Source: Paracoccus aminophilus JCM 7686 (GTDB taxonomy: Bacteria; Pseudomonadota; Alphaproteobacteria; Rhodobacterales; Rhodobacteraceae). From it: 64,000 nt of DNA. The notes under the pieces were generated by a model. That model was not told where the DNA came from. It ran no database searches and was given only the letters and a program-made list of their open reading frames with translations. Positions 8,869-16,166 of this stretch are shown here, piece by piece. Numbering within the stretch: position 1 is the stretch's first letter; each line of letters begins with the position of its first letter. The position numbers were made by a program, and so were the translations under genes. Where the stretch lies: the NCBI RefSeq assembly GCF_000444995.1, contig NC_022041.1:656001-720000 (forward strand), given 5' to 3'.

Positions 8869-8994
8869 GGTTTGGCCTTATAGGGGCTGGCGGCGCGGGG
8901 GTGAAGTGCCCCTTGCTAGCCGAAAGTGGAGCTTGGCAAAACGCCCCATCGGGCCCAAGTTCTCAAATTGCGACAGGAATAAGGAAGTCCCGAG

Positions 8995-9309
8995 ATGAAA
9001 ACCGATATGTTCGGCCCAGCCGCCATCTTCGCGCCCTTCGCGCTTTGGCAACAGATGGCCGAGATCGCTTGGGAATCCCAGACGGTCATTGCCATGCGCA
9101 CGGCGGGCCTGCTCGGTCTGGTCAAGCAAGACGCGGGTGAGCCGCAGCGGATGGTCATGGAAAAGGCCGATGCGGCGGGCGAGGCGATGACCGCCGCCTT
9201 GCGCGCGGCCTCGCGCGGGGCACGGGCCGATCAGGTGATGAAGGCCGCCTTGCGCCCCTATCGCCGTCGCACCAAGGCCAATGCCAAGCGCCTGACCGGG
9301 CATCTTTAA
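8995..9309 (+). CDS. Small conserved alphaproteobacterial protein (phasin-like helical)
   Basis: A 104-aa soluble protein predicted to be almost wholly alpha-helical. The N-terminal part (FGPAAIFAPFALWQQMAEIA) is amphipathic, and the C-terminal tail is basic (RPYRRRTKANAKRL). Similar small proteins are common in Rhodobacterales, sometimes mislabelled antifreeze protein. The sequence is reminiscent of phasins, but I cannot prove homology. AAGGAAG seven bases before the ATG is a strong ribosome binding site. It is divergent from pyrC and converges on gap with a shared terminator. Confidence 0.75.
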   Translation: MKTDMFGPAAIFAPFALWQQMAEIAWESQTVIAMRTAGLLGLVKQDAGEPQRMVMEKADAAGEAMTAALRAASRGARADQVMKAALRPYRRRTKANAKRLTGHL

Positions 9310-9371
9310 GCCGGACCTGTCTTCTGGCGTGATCCAGACTGGCGGATCGCCCAACCCCGGATCGCCCAACA

Positions 9372-9399
9372 AAAAACGCGCCCCTTCGGGCGCGTTTTT
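9372..9399. terminator. Bidirectional terminator between the 104-aa gene and gap
   Basis: A 7-bp GC stem (CGCGCCC / GGGCGCG) with a CTTC loop is flanked by A-run and T-run on opposite sides, extending the stem by A:T pairs. It can terminate both convergent transcripts. Confidence 0.92.
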
Positions 9400-9423
9400 G
9401 TTTTTTGGATCAGGCGCAAAGGC

Positions 9424-10425
9424 TCAGATCAGCTTGCCCATGGCAACAGCGGTATCCGACATGCGGTTCGAGAAACCCCATTCGTTGTCATACCAGGTCA
9501 GGATGCGGCAGAAGGTGCCCTCCATGACTTTGGTCTGGTCAAGCGCGAAGATCGAGCTGTGCGGATCGTGGTTGAAGTCGATCGAGACATTCGGCTGGTC
9601 GGTGTAGCCCAGCACGCCCTTGAGCTTGCCGTTCGAGGCTTCGATGATCGCCTGGTTGATCTCTTCGACAGTGGTGTCGCGCGCGGCTTCGAAGGTCAGG
9701 TCGACGACCGAGACGTTCGGGGTCGGCACGCGGACCGAGACGCCATCGAGACGGCCCTTGAGTTCCGGCAGCACCAGACCCACGGCTTTTGCCGCACCGG
9801 TCGAGGTCGGGATCATCGACAGAGCCGCGGCGCGGGCGCGGTAGAGATCCTTGTGCATCGTGTCCAGCGTCGGCTGGTCGCCGGTGTAGCTGTGGATCGT
9901 GGTCATGAAGCCTTTCTTGATCCCGATCTTTTCGTTCAGCACATAGGCGACCGGGGCAAGGCAGTTGGTGGTGCAGCTCGCATTCGAGACGACGAGCTGG
10001 TCGGCTTTCAGCGTATTGTCGTTCACGCCGAAGACGATGGTGTTGTCCGCGCCGGTCGAGGGCGCCGAGACCAGAACCCGCTTCGAGCCATTTTCGAGGT
10101 GGATTTTCGCCTTGTCGCGGTCGGTGAAGATGCCGGTGCATTCCAGCGCGACATCGACATTGCCCCAGGGCAGTTCGGCCGGGTTGCGCACGGCGGTCAC
10201 TTCGATCGGGCCGGTGCCCACGTCGATCGTATTGCCCGAGACCTTCACCTCATGCGGGAAACGGCCATGGACCGAATCGAAGCGCAGCAGATGGGCATTG
10301 GTCTCGACCGGGCCGAGATCGTTGATCGCCACCACCTGAATGTCGGTGCGCCCCGATTCGACGATTGCGCGCAGCACGTTCCGGCCGATCCGTCCGAAAC
10401 CGTTGATTGCCACCTTGACTGTCAT
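9424..10425 (-). CDS. gap: Glyceraldehyde-3-phosphate dehydrogenase, type I
   Basis: Glycolytic/gluconeogenic NAD-dependent enzyme. The 333-aa protein has the N-terminal Rossmann motif [10 protein letters not shown], the catalytic cysteine motif [12 protein letters not shown] and the C-terminal [12 protein letters not shown] block. I chose the ATG at 10425 ([11 protein letters not shown]) because the usual protein starts there and GGGAGAGG lies just upstream; the frame stays open 48 bases further upstream. Three GCAAAT repeats occupy 10459-10491 in the promoter region. A 47-aa membrane protein gene lies upstream on the same strand. Confidence 0.97.
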   Translation of the reverse strand: MTVKVAINGFGRIGRNVLRAIVESGRTDIQVVAINDLGPVETNAHLLRFDSVHGRFPHEVKVSGNTIDVGTGPIEVTAVRNPAELPWGNVDVALECTGIFTDRDKAKIHLENGSKRVLVSAPSTGADNTIVFGVNDNTLKADQLVVSNASCTTNCLAPVAYVLNEKIGIKKGFMTTIHSYTGDQPTLDTMHKDLYRARAAALSMIPTSTGAAKAVGLVLPELKGRLDGVSVRVPTPNVSVVDLTFEAARDTTVEEINQAIIEASNGKLKGVLGYTDQPNVSIDFNHDPHSSIFALDQTKVMEGTFCRILTWYDNEWGFSNRMSDTAVAMGKLI

Positions 10426-10458
10426 GGTTTTCCTCTCCCGCTGATTCAGGGTTTGGCT

Positions 10459-10491
10459 GCAAATAGCCCGCAAATCAAAGTGATTGCAAAT
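10459..10491 (-). promoter_or_regulatory. Triple GCAAAT repeat upstream of gap
   Basis: GCAAAT occurs at 10459-10464, 10470-10475 and 10486-10491, starting 11 and 16 bases apart. On the gap strand these read ATTTGC. They lie 34-66 bases before the gap start codon. This may be a regulator-binding site; none is identified. Confidence 0.3.
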
Positions 10492-10555
10492 GTTCCGCGC
10501 CGCTTTCGCCGCTCAAATCCCCGGGAGCGGCCATGTTAGCGACAGACTTTCGGCC

Positions 10556-10699
10556 CTAGCGCCAAAAGCTGAGAAATTCGATGAGATCGGAGAACTGGCG
10601 CCCGAGGAAAAGCGGCATGTGGCCGCCCAGAAAAACCGCATCGACCACGAAGAGCAGGACGATGAAAAGGGCCAGCGTGAAAGCGATCGCGTTTGTCAT
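10556..10699 (-). CDS. 47-aa single-pass membrane protein upstream of gap
   Basis: Translation of 10699 down to 10556 gives a 47-residue protein. It begins MTNAIAFTLALFIVLLFVVD, continues through a short Gly/His turn (LGGHMPLFLGRQ) and ends with FSDLIEFLSFWR before TAG. One membrane helix covers about residues 5-24, followed by an amphipathic tail. AGGAAA lies just before the ATG. I recall similar small proteins of this size ending in FWR near gap in other Rhodobacterales, which supports it being real. Function unknown. Confidence 0.7.
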   Translation of the reverse strand: MTNAIAFTLALFIVLLFVVDAVFLGGHMPLFLGRQFSDLIEFLSFWR

Positions 10700-10832
10700 A
10701 GGGTTTCCTGCGCCCAAAGGCCGGGGCGCGCCATGAAAGCTTGGGATGCGCGGGGCCCGCGCCCCTTTGTGCTAGGCCAAGGGGCGCGGGCTCTGCAAGG
10801 GCTCTTCGCCGGGAAGGTCCGTGCGGGGCCAA

Positions 10833-11915
10833 TCAGCTATCCTCATCGGTTTCACCGGCGATCAGGAAGAGATCGCCCGCGGCCTCCATGCGGCGGATGG
10901 TCGCGACAACGGTGTTCATCGCCTCTTCCGTGTCCTTGGTCGAGACCTTGCCCATCGCAGTGATATCTTCGCGCATGGTGTCGGCCAGCCGCGTGGACAG
11001 CGCCGCGAGGATGAATTCGACCGTCGGCTGATCCTTTTGCCCCGAACCCGCCATGGCCCGTGTGAGCGTGATCCCGTCGATCTCGCGGATGATGCGGGGA
11101 ATGTCGCGCGGATCAATCCGAACCGGGATATTCGACCAGGTGAAGATCGCCTTGCGGACATGTTCGGCGAATTGGGCATCGTCATCATCAAGCCCGGCCA
11201 GAACCGCGTCGCGGGTCGAGGCCAGCGAGAAGTTGAGGATCGCGCCGACCTTTTCGACCGGCCCGCCTTCCAGCGCGGGCTGCGGCAGAAGATCTGCGGC
11301 ATGAACCAGCGCAAGCCCGATACGACGCAATGCGGGCAGCTCGATCCCGCCGGTGAGCGACATCGCATAAGCGATCTGGCGCGCGAGTTCGGGCTCGAGC
11401 TGGCCAAAGACCTCGGCCGCGCGCGGCACCGGCAGTTTTTGAAACATCACCGCCGCGATCTCGCAGGCCTCGGTCCGCGCGAGCTCTGCCAGCATATTCG
11501 CGGGCAGGGTCGCGATGCGCTGCCAAGGATCGCTGGCGCCGGACAGCGCCGCCATGCGTCGGAGCCTGCTGGAGGTCGCCTCGGAGAGATGGCCGTCGAG
11601 AAGCGACAGCGCGCCGTCGATCGTGCCGGGGAAATGCAGCCCGACCGCTTCGATTTGGGTGCAAAATTCCTCAATGACGCTGTCGCGGGTGTCGCGGTCG
11701 ATCAGATCCATCGAGGCGATTTCTTCGGCGAGCGCGGCCTGAGCCGAGGGCGGCAGCGCGGACAGGTCGAGATCGGCGCCTTCGGCCAGCAGATAGCGCA
11801 CGACGACCGCAGCCTTCTGGCGCGAGGTCAGCACGCGCGAGACGAAGCCACCTTCGTCGAAACCGCCATCAAAGCCGCCGAAGCTGCCCGCGCCGAAGCC
11901 GCTGCCATCAATCAT
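10833..11915 (-). CDS. FliG-domain protein (flagellar motor switch-like)
   Basis: A 360-aa protein related to FliG, the rotor protein that couples ion flow to flagellar rotation. The middle region (LARTEACEIAAVMFQKLPVPRA) resembles the FliG middle domain. The C-terminal stretch HVRKAIFTWSNIPVRIDPRD and the following IPRIIREIDG match the torque-generating domain layout. The Gly/Phe-rich N-terminus (MIDGSGFGAGSFGGFDGG) is unusual for FliG. I chose the ATG at 11915 because starts at 11957/11960 would place the purB terminator hairpin inside the gene. No other flagellar gene lies in the window, so its role may differ from canonical FliG. Confidence 0.78.
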   Translation of the reverse strand: MIDGSGFGAGSFGGFDGGFDEGGFVSRVLTSRQKAAVVVRYLLAEGADLDLSALPPSAQAALAEEIASMDLIDRDTRDSVIEEFCTQIEAVGLHFPGTIDGALSLLDGHLSEATSSRLRRMAALSGASDPWQRIATLPANMLAELARTEACEIAAVMFQKLPVPRAAEVFGQLEPELARQIAYAMSLTGGIELPALRRIGLALVHAADLLPQPALEGGPVEKVGAILNFSLASTRDAVLAGLDDDDAQFAEHVRKAIFTWSNIPVRIDPRDIPRIIREIDGITLTRAMAGSGQKDQPTVEFILAALSTRLADTMREDITAMGKVSTKDTEEAMNTVVATIRRMEAAGDLFLIAGETDEDS

Positions 11916-11916
11916 C

Positions 11917-11947
11917 AAAAAGCCCCCGATTCTTGCGTCTCGGGGGC
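11917..11947 (-). terminator. Terminator of purB
   Basis: On the minus strand an 8-bp stem (11940-11947 with 11922-11929, GCCCCCGA / TCGGGGGC) and a 10-nt loop are followed by a T-run at 11917-11921. It lies 40 bases past the purB stop codon and two bases before the FliG-domain start codon. Confidence 0.85.
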
Positions 11948-11986
11948 AGATTGGCATCAAAAGGCTAAGGACGGGTTAGCCTGCGG

Positions 11987-13294
11987 TCAGAGCGCGCCGA
12001 AAACCCGGCGGAAAATCGTATCGACATGTTTGGTGTGGTAACCAAGATCGAACTTTTCCTCGATTTCCGCGGGCGAGAGCGCGGCGGTGACTTCTGCATC
12101 ACCGAGAAGCTCGGTCTTGAAATCGGCGCCCTGTTCCCAGACCTTCATGGCGTTGCGCTGCACGAGACGGTAGGCGTCTTCGCGGCTGACACCGGCTTGG
12201 GTCAGAGCCAGAAGCACACGCTGCGACATGACCAAGCCCTTGAACTTGTTCATATTGCGCAGCATGTTTTCCGGATAGATCACCAGCTTTTCGATCACGC
12301 CAGCCAGACGGCTCAGCGCGAAATCGAGCGTGATCGTCGCATCGGGGGCAATGCCGCGCTCGACCGAGCTATGCGAGATGTCGCGCTCATGCCAAAGCGC
12401 CACGTTTTCCATCGCCGGGATCACGGTCATGCGCACCAGACGCGCAAGACCGGTGAGGTTTTCGGTCAGAACCGGGTTGCGCTTGTGCGGCATCGCCGAC
12501 GAGCCCTTCTGGCCGGGCGAGAAAAACTCTTCGGCCTCAAGCACTTCGGTGCGCTGCATGTGGCGGATCTCGATCGCGATGTTTTCCATCGACGAGGCGA
12601 TGACGCCAAGCGTGGCAAAGAACATCGCATGACGGTCGCGCGGAATGACCTGCGTCGAGATCGGCTCGGGTTTGAGGCCGAGCTGCAGGCAGACATGCTC
12701 TTCGACCGCCGGGTCGATATTGGCGAAGGTGCCGACCGCGCCCGAGATCGCGCCGGTGGCGATTTCTTCGCGGGCATGGACGAGGCGCTGACGGCCACGC
12801 TCCATTTCCGCATAGAAGCGGGCGAAGGTCAGGCCCATCGTGGTGGGCTCGGCATGGATGCCGTGCGAGCGGCCGATGCGGACGGTGTCCTTATGTTCAA
12901 AGGCGCGCTTTTTCAGCGCGGCCAGAACGCGGTCCATATCGGCGAGCAGGATGTCGGCGGCACGCACGAGCTGGACGTTCAGCGTGGTGTCGAGCACATC
13001 CGAGGAGGTCATGCCCTGATGGACGAAACGCGCCTCATCCGCGCCGATATGTTCGGCGAGATGGGTCAGGAAGGCGATGACGTCGTGCTTGGTCACGGCC
13101 TCGATCTCGTCGATGCGGGCCACGTCGAAGGCGACGTCTTTGGCTTTCCAGACGGCTTCGGCATTCGCTTTCGGAATGACACCCAGCGCAGCCTGGGCGT
13201 CGCAGGCATGGGCCTCGATCTCGTACCAGATTTTGAACTTGGTTTCGGGCGACCAGATGGCGGTCATTTCGGGGCGGGAGTAGCGCGGGATCAT
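11987..13294 (-). CDS. purB: Adenylosuccinate lyase
   Basis: Removes fumarate from SAICAR and adenylosuccinate in purine synthesis. The 435-aa protein starts MIPRYSRPEMTAIWS, the usual N-terminus of the short PurB group, and contains the fumarase/aspartase superfamily signature GSSAMPHKRNP. The earlier histidine motifs (SDVLDTTLNVQL; GRSHGIHAEPTTMG) are intact. The start at 13294 has an ideal CAGGAGG site; the frame is open much further upstream, but that part is a GC-driven extension. A terminator follows. Confidence 0.97.
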   Translation of the reverse strand: MIPRYSRPEMTAIWSPETKFKIWYEIEAHACDAQAALGVIPKANAEAVWKAKDVAFDVARIDEIEAVTKHDVIAFLTHLAEHIGADEARFVHQGMTSSDVLDTTLNVQLVRAADILLADMDRVLAALKKRAFEHKDTVRIGRSHGIHAEPTTMGLTFARFYAEMERGRQRLVHAREEIATGAISGAVGTFANIDPAVEEHVCLQLGLKPEPISTQVIPRDRHAMFFATLGVIASSMENIAIEIRHMQRTEVLEAEEFFSPGQKGSSAMPHKRNPVLTENLTGLARLVRMTVIPAMENVALWHERDISHSSVERGIAPDATITLDFALSRLAGVIEKLVIYPENMLRNMNKFKGLVMSQRVLLALTQAGVSREDAYRLVQRNAMKVWEQGADFKTELLGDAEVTAALSPAEIEEKFDLGYHTKHVDTIFRRVFGAL

Positions 13295-13355
13295 CGGAGC
13301 CTCCTGAGGTTCCGGGCGATTTAGCGCGGCTTGGCCCTTTGAGCAACCTTGGCAG

Positions 13356-13379
13356 GGGTATTTGGATGATGAAGAATGG
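13356..13379. repeat. GGGTATTT intergenic element (copy 1)
   Basis: The sequence GGGGTATTTGG followed by ATGATGAAGAATG lies between purB and the N-demethylase gene. It resembles two elements that flank pdxA (30079-30099 and 31088-31109): a GG(G/A)TATTT core, then a few bases, then ATGAA(A/G). Such elements recur between genes in Rhodobacterales. Function unknown. Confidence 0.45.
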
Positions 13380-13404
13380 GGGCAGGGAGACAAGAGGTTG
13401 GAAT

Positions 13405-14196
13405 ATGGGCGTGATTTTGCAAAAGAGGTTGGCCTTCGCACCATGGGAGGATGCGCGGACGCGGCGGCTGCCGGGGGTGATTCCCGTCGCGCCCGAGGAT
13501 TGGCTGGTCGAAGATGACGCTTTTGCCGAGAAAATGGCGCTGCGGGCCGAGCTGATCGCGACCCAGGAGGCGGCGGTTCATCGCATGGCGCCGGATGCTT
13601 TGGCGGCGGCGCGTGAGCTTTATGGCCAGATCCTCGCGCTTCTGCCGGGGCGGGGTTATCAGCTCGGGCCTGATGGGGTGATCCGGCGGCCGGATGGGGT
13701 CGAGGTTTTGCCCGATCTCGAGCAGCCTTTGCTGACGCTTGGGCGGCTGGTGGTCGAGGATTTTTGTCTGATGCTGCCGGACGGGGAGAGCGGGCATGCG
13801 CTTCGCGGGGCGATCCTGTGCTTTCCGGCGGGCTGGACTCTGGCCGAGAAATTCGGGCGGGCGATGCTCGGGATTCACCAGCCGGTCGCGAAATATGACG
13901 AGGCTCTGGCGCCACGCGTGCAGCGGCTGATGGACGGGATGCGGACCGGGATCGGGCTGTTGCGCGGGACCGCGCATCATTCGAATGCGCCGTTGCACAA
14001 TCCGCGCAGTGAGGCTCAGGGGCATTCCGTCTCGGGCGATTTGCCCTTCATCCGGGTCGAGCGGCAATGTCTCTTCCGGCTGCCCGAGACCGGCGCGGTG
14101 GTGTTCTCGATCCATACCACGCTGATCCGCGAGGCTGATCTGTCAGAGGTGCAGAAAGCGACCTTGGCGGAGTTCCCGATCCGCGATGCCGCCTGA
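13405..14196 (+). CDS. Haem-dependent oxidative N-demethylase family protein (DUF3445)
   Basis: A 263-aa protein of the HODM-like family, in which a PAS-fold domain binds haem and oxidatively demethylates small methylamines such as dimethylamine. The family hallmarks are visible: GVIPVAPEDWLVEDDAFAEK near residue 25, then the central stretch LVVEDFCLMLPDGESGHALR and GAILCFPAGWTLAEKFGRAM. A later block reads GIHQPVAKYD, and the C-terminal part reads VERQCLFRLPETGAVVFSIHT. I chose the ATG at 13405, preceded by AAGAGG. The partner reductase subunits of a methylamine monooxygenase are not adjacent, so the substrate here is unproven. Confidence 0.82.
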   Translation: MGVILQKRLAFAPWEDARTRRLPGVIPVAPEDWLVEDDAFAEKMALRAELIATQEAAVHRMAPDALAAARELYGQILALLPGRGYQLGPDGVIRRPDGVEVLPDLEQPLLTLGRLVVEDFCLMLPDGESGHALRGAILCFPAGWTLAEKFGRAMLGIHQPVAKYDEALAPRVQRLMDGMRTGIGLLRGTAHHSNAPLHNPRSEAQGHSVSGDLPFIRVERQCLFRLPETGAVVFSIHTTLIREADLSEVQKATLAEFPIRDAA

Positions 14197-14199
14197 GCG

Positions 14200-15468
14200 C
14201 TAGCCCGTGACCGCTTGAACCAGAAGCACGACGTTGAGGCCAAGGACCAAGGCGGCGGCGGCGCCTGCGAGGAGGAGCGTGGCGCCGCGGATGCGGAAGG
14301 TGCCCATGATCTTGGGGCGGGAGATGAAATAGATCAGCGCCATCATCGGCACCGGCAGCGCGATCGAGAGCACGACCTGCGACAGGATCAGCGCCGTGGT
14401 GGCGTTGATCCCCAAGGCCACGACGATGAAGGCCGGGACCATGGTGACGAGACGGCGCATCCAGATCGGGATCGAGCGGCGCAGGAAGCCCTGCATGATC
14501 ATCTGGCCCGCCATCGTGCCGACGACCGAGCTTGAGATCCCGGACGCGATCAGCGAGCTGAGAAACATCGCTGCGGCAAAGCCGCCGAGGATCGGGGTCA
14601 GGGTGCGATAGGCGGTCTCGATCTCGGCGATGCCCGCGTGGTCGGGGTGGAAAGCCGAGGCCGACATCATCACCATGGCCATATTGACGAGACCGGCGAC
14701 GGCGAGCGCAATGATGACCTCGCCATTCGAGAAGCGGATGATCCGCGCGGTTTCCCCGGCATTGCGCGCGGTGATCCGCGATTGCGTCAGGCCCGAATGG
14801 AGGAAGATCGCATGGGGCATGACCGTGGCCCCGATGATGCCGACGGCGATGGTCAGCGCATAGGCATCGGGCAGCGAGGGCGTCACGCTGGCGCGCAGCG
14901 CGGCGGACCAGTCGACCGGGGCGATCAGCATCTCGGCGAGATAGCTGAGCGCGATGATCCCGACGAGGCCGCCAATCAGCAGCTCCATCGCGCGAAAGCC
15001 ACGCCGTTCGAGCAGCAAAAGCGCATAGGTGACGATCGCGGTGATGGTCATGCCCGCAAGCAGCGGCAGGCCGAAGAGCAGCGAGAGGCCAAGCGCGCCG
15101 CCCAGAAACTCCGCCAGATCGGTTGCCATGACGGCAAGCTCGCTCACCATCCACATCGCGGCGACGAGGGGACGGGGCAGGTGATCGCGGCAAAGCTCTG
15201 CGAGGTTCTTGCCCGTCACGATCCCGAGCCGGGCCGAGAGCGACTGAAAGAGCATCGCGACCAGATTGGCCAGCACCACCACCCAGAGCAGCGTATAGCC
15301 GTAGCGCGCGCCCGCCTCGATATTCGTCGCGTAATTGCCGGGATCGACATAGGCGACTGAGGCGACCACGGCGGGGCCCGCAAGCATCAACCGTTGTCGC
15401 CAGCCGATACCTTCCGTGCCGAGGGGGAGCGAAAGCGAAGAGCGGGCGCGGTTGGACAGACTGAGCAT
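14200..15468 (-). CDS. mntH: Nramp-family divalent metal (manganese) transporter
   Basis: Proton-coupled Mn(II)/Fe(II) importer with about 11 membrane segments in 422 aa. The TM1 metal-binding motif DPGNYATN and the TM6 motif MPHAIFLHSG are both intact, as expected for a Mn-transporting Nramp. I favour the ATG at 15468 (MLSLSNRARSS); a TTG 15 bases upstream is an alternative, and neither has a clear Shine-Dalgarno. It is divergent from the mntR gene with a palindromic operator between them, which strongly supports manganese as substrate. It converges with the N-demethylase gene, three bases apart. Confidence 0.95.
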   Translation of the reverse strand: MLSLSNRARSSLSLPLGTEGIGWRQRLMLAGPAVVASVAYVDPGNYATNIEAGARYGYTLLWVVVLANLVAMLFQSLSARLGIVTGKNLAELCRDHLPRPLVAAMWMVSELAVMATDLAEFLGGALGLSLLFGLPLLAGMTITAIVTYALLLLERRGFRAMELLIGGLVGIIALSYLAEMLIAPVDWSAALRASVTPSLPDAYALTIAVGIIGATVMPHAIFLHSGLTQSRITARNAGETARIIRFSNGEVIIALAVAGLVNMAMVMMSASAFHPDHAGIAEIETAYRTLTPILGGFAAAMFLSSLIASGISSSVVGTMAGQMIMQGFLRRSIPIWMRRLVTMVPAFIVVALGINATTALILSQVVLSIALPVPMMALIYFISRPKIMGTFRIRGATLLLAGAAAALVLGLNVVLLVQAVTG

Positions 15469-15510
15469 GACGGGGTGCCGCAAGACGGAGGGCGAAAAGC
15501 CGGGCGAAAA

Positions 15511-15544
15511 CTTAGCCGGTGATCCAGAAGTTAGCCTTGGCTAA
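15511..15544. promoter_or_regulatory. Palindromic MntR operator between mntH and mntR
   Basis: TTAGCC TT GGCTAA (15531-15544) is a 6-bp perfect inverted repeat with a 2-bp spacer. A further half site TTAGCC lies at 15512-15517. The divergent genes are an Nramp transporter and a DtxR/MntR-type repressor, so this is the expected place for a Mn-dependent operator. Confidence 0.75.
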
Positions 15545-15660
15545 GACAATTGCAACCCCTCGTCTTGGGCTTCATCATATGGGCACGGAAAAAGAAGGGC
15601 GGACCGGGGGAAGCGATGGCTTTCCGGGCGCGGGGCCGCCTCTAGCGGCGAGGGCTACGT

Positions 15661-16092
15661 GTGACAGAAGAAGCGGAAACGCCGCAATCGGATCGGTTCG
15701 ACCGGGCCCGTGAGGTTCGCTCGAAGGCGCGCGTCGAGGATTATGTCGAGATGATCGGCGATCTGATCGAGGAATTCGGCGAGGCGCGCACGGCGGATCT
15801 GGCGGCGCGGATGGGGGTGGCGCAGCCGACGGTGACCAAGGCGGTCGCGCGGCTTCGGCGCGATGGTTATGTCACCTCGCGGCCCTATCGCGGCGTCTTT
15901 CTGACCGAGACGGGCGCGGCCTTGGCCGAACGCGTGCGCAAGCGGCACCGGATCGTGGTCGCGTTGCTGATCTCGCTTGGCGTGCCCGAGCTGATTGCCG
16001 AACTCGACGCCGAGGGGATCGAGCACCATGTCTCGGATGAGACGCTCGCGGCCTTCGAGCAGCATCTCGATAGCTGCAAGTCGCGGGGCTAG
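15661..16092 (+). CDS. mntR: Manganese-responsive repressor MntR (DtxR family)
   Basis: A 143-aa metal-dependent repressor. The winged helix-turn-helix is ARMGVAQPTVTKAVARLRRD, followed by the wing DGYVTSRPYRGVFLTETG. The C-terminal metal-binding/dimer helices contain EHHVSDETLAAFEQHLDSC, typical of short MntR proteins without an SH3 domain. The start is a GTG at 15661. It is divergent from mntH, which it probably represses when Mn(II) is abundant, through the palindrome at 15531-15544. It converges on glnA with a shared terminator. Confidence 0.93.
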   Translation: MTEEAETPQSDRFDRAREVRSKARVEDYVEMIGDLIEEFGEARTADLAARMGVAQPTVTKAVARLRRDGYVTSRPYRGVFLTETGAALAERVRKRHRIVVALLISLGVPELIAELDAEGIEHHVSDETLAAFEQHLDSCKSRG

Positions 16093-16121
16093 ATCGGCCC
16101 GAGACCATCGCGCGAAACGGA

Positions 16122-16147
16122 AAAGGCCGCCCGAAGGGGCGGCCTTT
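16122..16147. terminator. Bidirectional terminator between mntR and glnA
   Basis: The stem GGCCGCCC (16125-16132) / GGGCGGCC (16137-16144) with a GAAG loop is flanked by AAAA and TTT, so it can serve both convergent genes. Confidence 0.88.
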
Positions 16148-16166
16148 CTGTTTCATCGCTGCCGGA

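Noticed and set aside
13295..13915. An N-terminal extension of purB of about 200 codons
   Set aside because: The extension is Pro/Ser/Arg-rich without family similarity, overlaps the divergent N-demethylase gene, and the ATG at 13294 has an ideal ribosome binding site.
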